From: an uncultured Clostridia bacterium
GTDB taxonomy: Bacteria > Bacillota > Clostridia > Oscillospirales > Ruminococcaceae
Assembly (NCBI GenBank): GCA_947625455.1
Contig: CANQOJ010000128.1
Location: forward strand, 1-6,577
Direction of reading: 5' to 3'
DNA: 6,577 nucleotides
Shown here: positions 5,964 through 6,577 of the stretch, one piece after another
Layout: every line of letters starts with the position of its first letter
Position numbering within the stretch: the first letter of the stretch is position 1
Notes under the pieces: generated by a model
The model's input: the letters and a program-made list of their open reading frames with translations, nothing else
What the model was told of the DNA's origin: nothing
Database searches by the model: none
Made by a program: the position numbers and the translations under genes

Positions 5964-6577
5964 AAAGAAGCCGTCTGTGAAAGCTGTTTTCACTAAGGCA
6001 GGACAAGTTCTGGCGTTTATCGGCGTTTTTGTGCTGATTATCGCAGTTACGCTGTTTGTTATGCTTAAAGTGATCTGCGGGTATGAAGCGTCAAAAAGCA
6101 CGTTTGTAACCACTGTTTTAGAGTCGGGAAGTCTTAAATTCCTCGCGCCTTTGTGCGTTTCAGAAGATGAAATAAAGCAGATTGTAAACGGGACGTCTCT
6201 CGAAGAAGTCGGCGATATAACCGTAAACGAGGGCATGATTACCGTACCTCAGCAAAATGCGGGCGGGAATGATATTATGTCCGACGATAAAGAACCGGAT
6301 ATCGAGATAATTGATATAGCGGGGCTTACTTATAAAGGTACGCTTATGATAGTCAAAGATCCGTCAAGAGTAAACGTTGTGACTACCGCTTACGGACCTG
6401 ATCAATGGCCCGCAGAGGGCGGCGTACCGCTTAAAACTCTCGTAAACCGCGCGGGCGCTGTCGGAGGGATAAACGGCGGGTTATTTGACGCGTCAAGATA
6501 CCAGGGCGACCATTCCTACGGGATACTTGTTTCAAACGGCGTTATAATCAGAAACAGACCGCGTGAACTCGGCGGAC
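5944..6577 (+). CDS. Phosphodiester glycosidase (NAGPA-type) membrane protein, 5' part
   Basis: The frame is open to the right edge (211 codons), so the C-terminal part is missing. A membrane helix (about 22-44) near the start implies an extracytoplasmic enzyme. The catalytic-type domain begins near residue 120 (IEIIDIAGLTYKG) and shows the family's conserved INGGLFD (176-182) and HSYGILVSNGVII segments. Family members (phosphodiester glycosidase, Pfam PF09992, formerly DUF2233) cleave a sugar from a phosphodiester, as in the human uncovering enzyme that removes GlcNAc from GlcNAc-1-phosphate; bacterial members are often listed as exopolysaccharide-related. Three ATGs in a row (5938, 5941, 5944) could start it. 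I chose 5944 because GGAG (5934-5937) is then 6 bases away. The gene overlaps the preceding one by 20 bases, so translation is probably coupled. The family is clear; the natural substrate is unknown. Confidence 0.85.
   Translation, partial: MKVMRNEKKPSVKAVFTKAGQVLAFIGVFVLIIAVTLFVMLKVICGYEASKSTFVTTVLESGSLKFLAPLCVSEDEIKQIVNGTSLEEVGDITVNEGMITVPQQNAGGNDIMSDDKEPDIEIIDIAGLTYKGTLMIVKDPSRVNVVTTAYGPDQWPAEGGVPLKTLVNRAGAVGGINGGLFDASRYQGDHSYGILVSNGVIIRNRPRELGG

Overview
The window looks like chromosomal DNA from a low-to-moderate GC Gram-positive bacterium of the Clostridia, probably a gut-type Oscillospiraceae/Ruminococcus relative. The evidence is strong GGAGG-type ribosome binding sites, near-perfect sigma-A promoters (two with TTGACA-17-TATAAT-like spacing), the clostridial style of the chemoreceptor, and a hairpin repeat (CAAGGGG..CCCCTTG) of a kind I recall as widely dispersed in such genomes. 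The taxonomic call is an inference; no marker gene is present.

Layout. Positions 1-1057 hold a minus-strand operon: an SPFH/Band 7 membrane protein (77-1057), followed 18 bases later by the first 19 codons of a second gene that runs off the left edge (1-58). Its promoter (1108-1136) is close to consensus. Four 11-bp direct repeats run from the ribosome binding site back through the -10 box and look like an operator. Positions 1058-1564 are non-coding: this promoter, a hairpin repeat (1147-1187), a 181-bp foldback element (1188-1368), a smaller inverted repeat (1396-1457) and the promoter of the next gene (1501-1529). Positions 1565-3529 encode a complete membrane chemoreceptor with a dCache sensor that nearly matches the amino-acid-binding signature.

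Positions 3530-4424 are an 895-bp non-coding stretch dense in palindromes. It holds two tandem 87-bp copies of the hairpin repeat (3555-3727), a second foldback element of about 180 bp (3766-3942), a run of small hairpins containing a broken copy of the first foldback's right arm (3961-4057), about 130 bases in which I recognise nothing (4058-4187), and then phased A-tracts and promoters (4188-4366). Positions 4425-6577 are a plus-strand operon: a 512-residue membrane-anchored extracytoplasmic protein built from beta-repeats between two possible NTF2-like domains, overlapping a membrane-anchored phosphodiester glycosidase (NAGPA-type) gene that runs off the right edge.

How the parts work together. 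The last two genes overlap and both products are predicted to sit outside the membrane, so they probably act together at the cell surface, perhaps on a phosphodiester-linked glycan. The SPFH operon and the chemoreceptor are independent units. The most unusual content is in the intergenic DNA. Two foldbacks of nearly equal size share one plan (outer stem, a private hairpin at the matching point of each arm, inner stem, apex) with no general sequence identity, and the dispersed hairpin repeat shows compensatory base changes.
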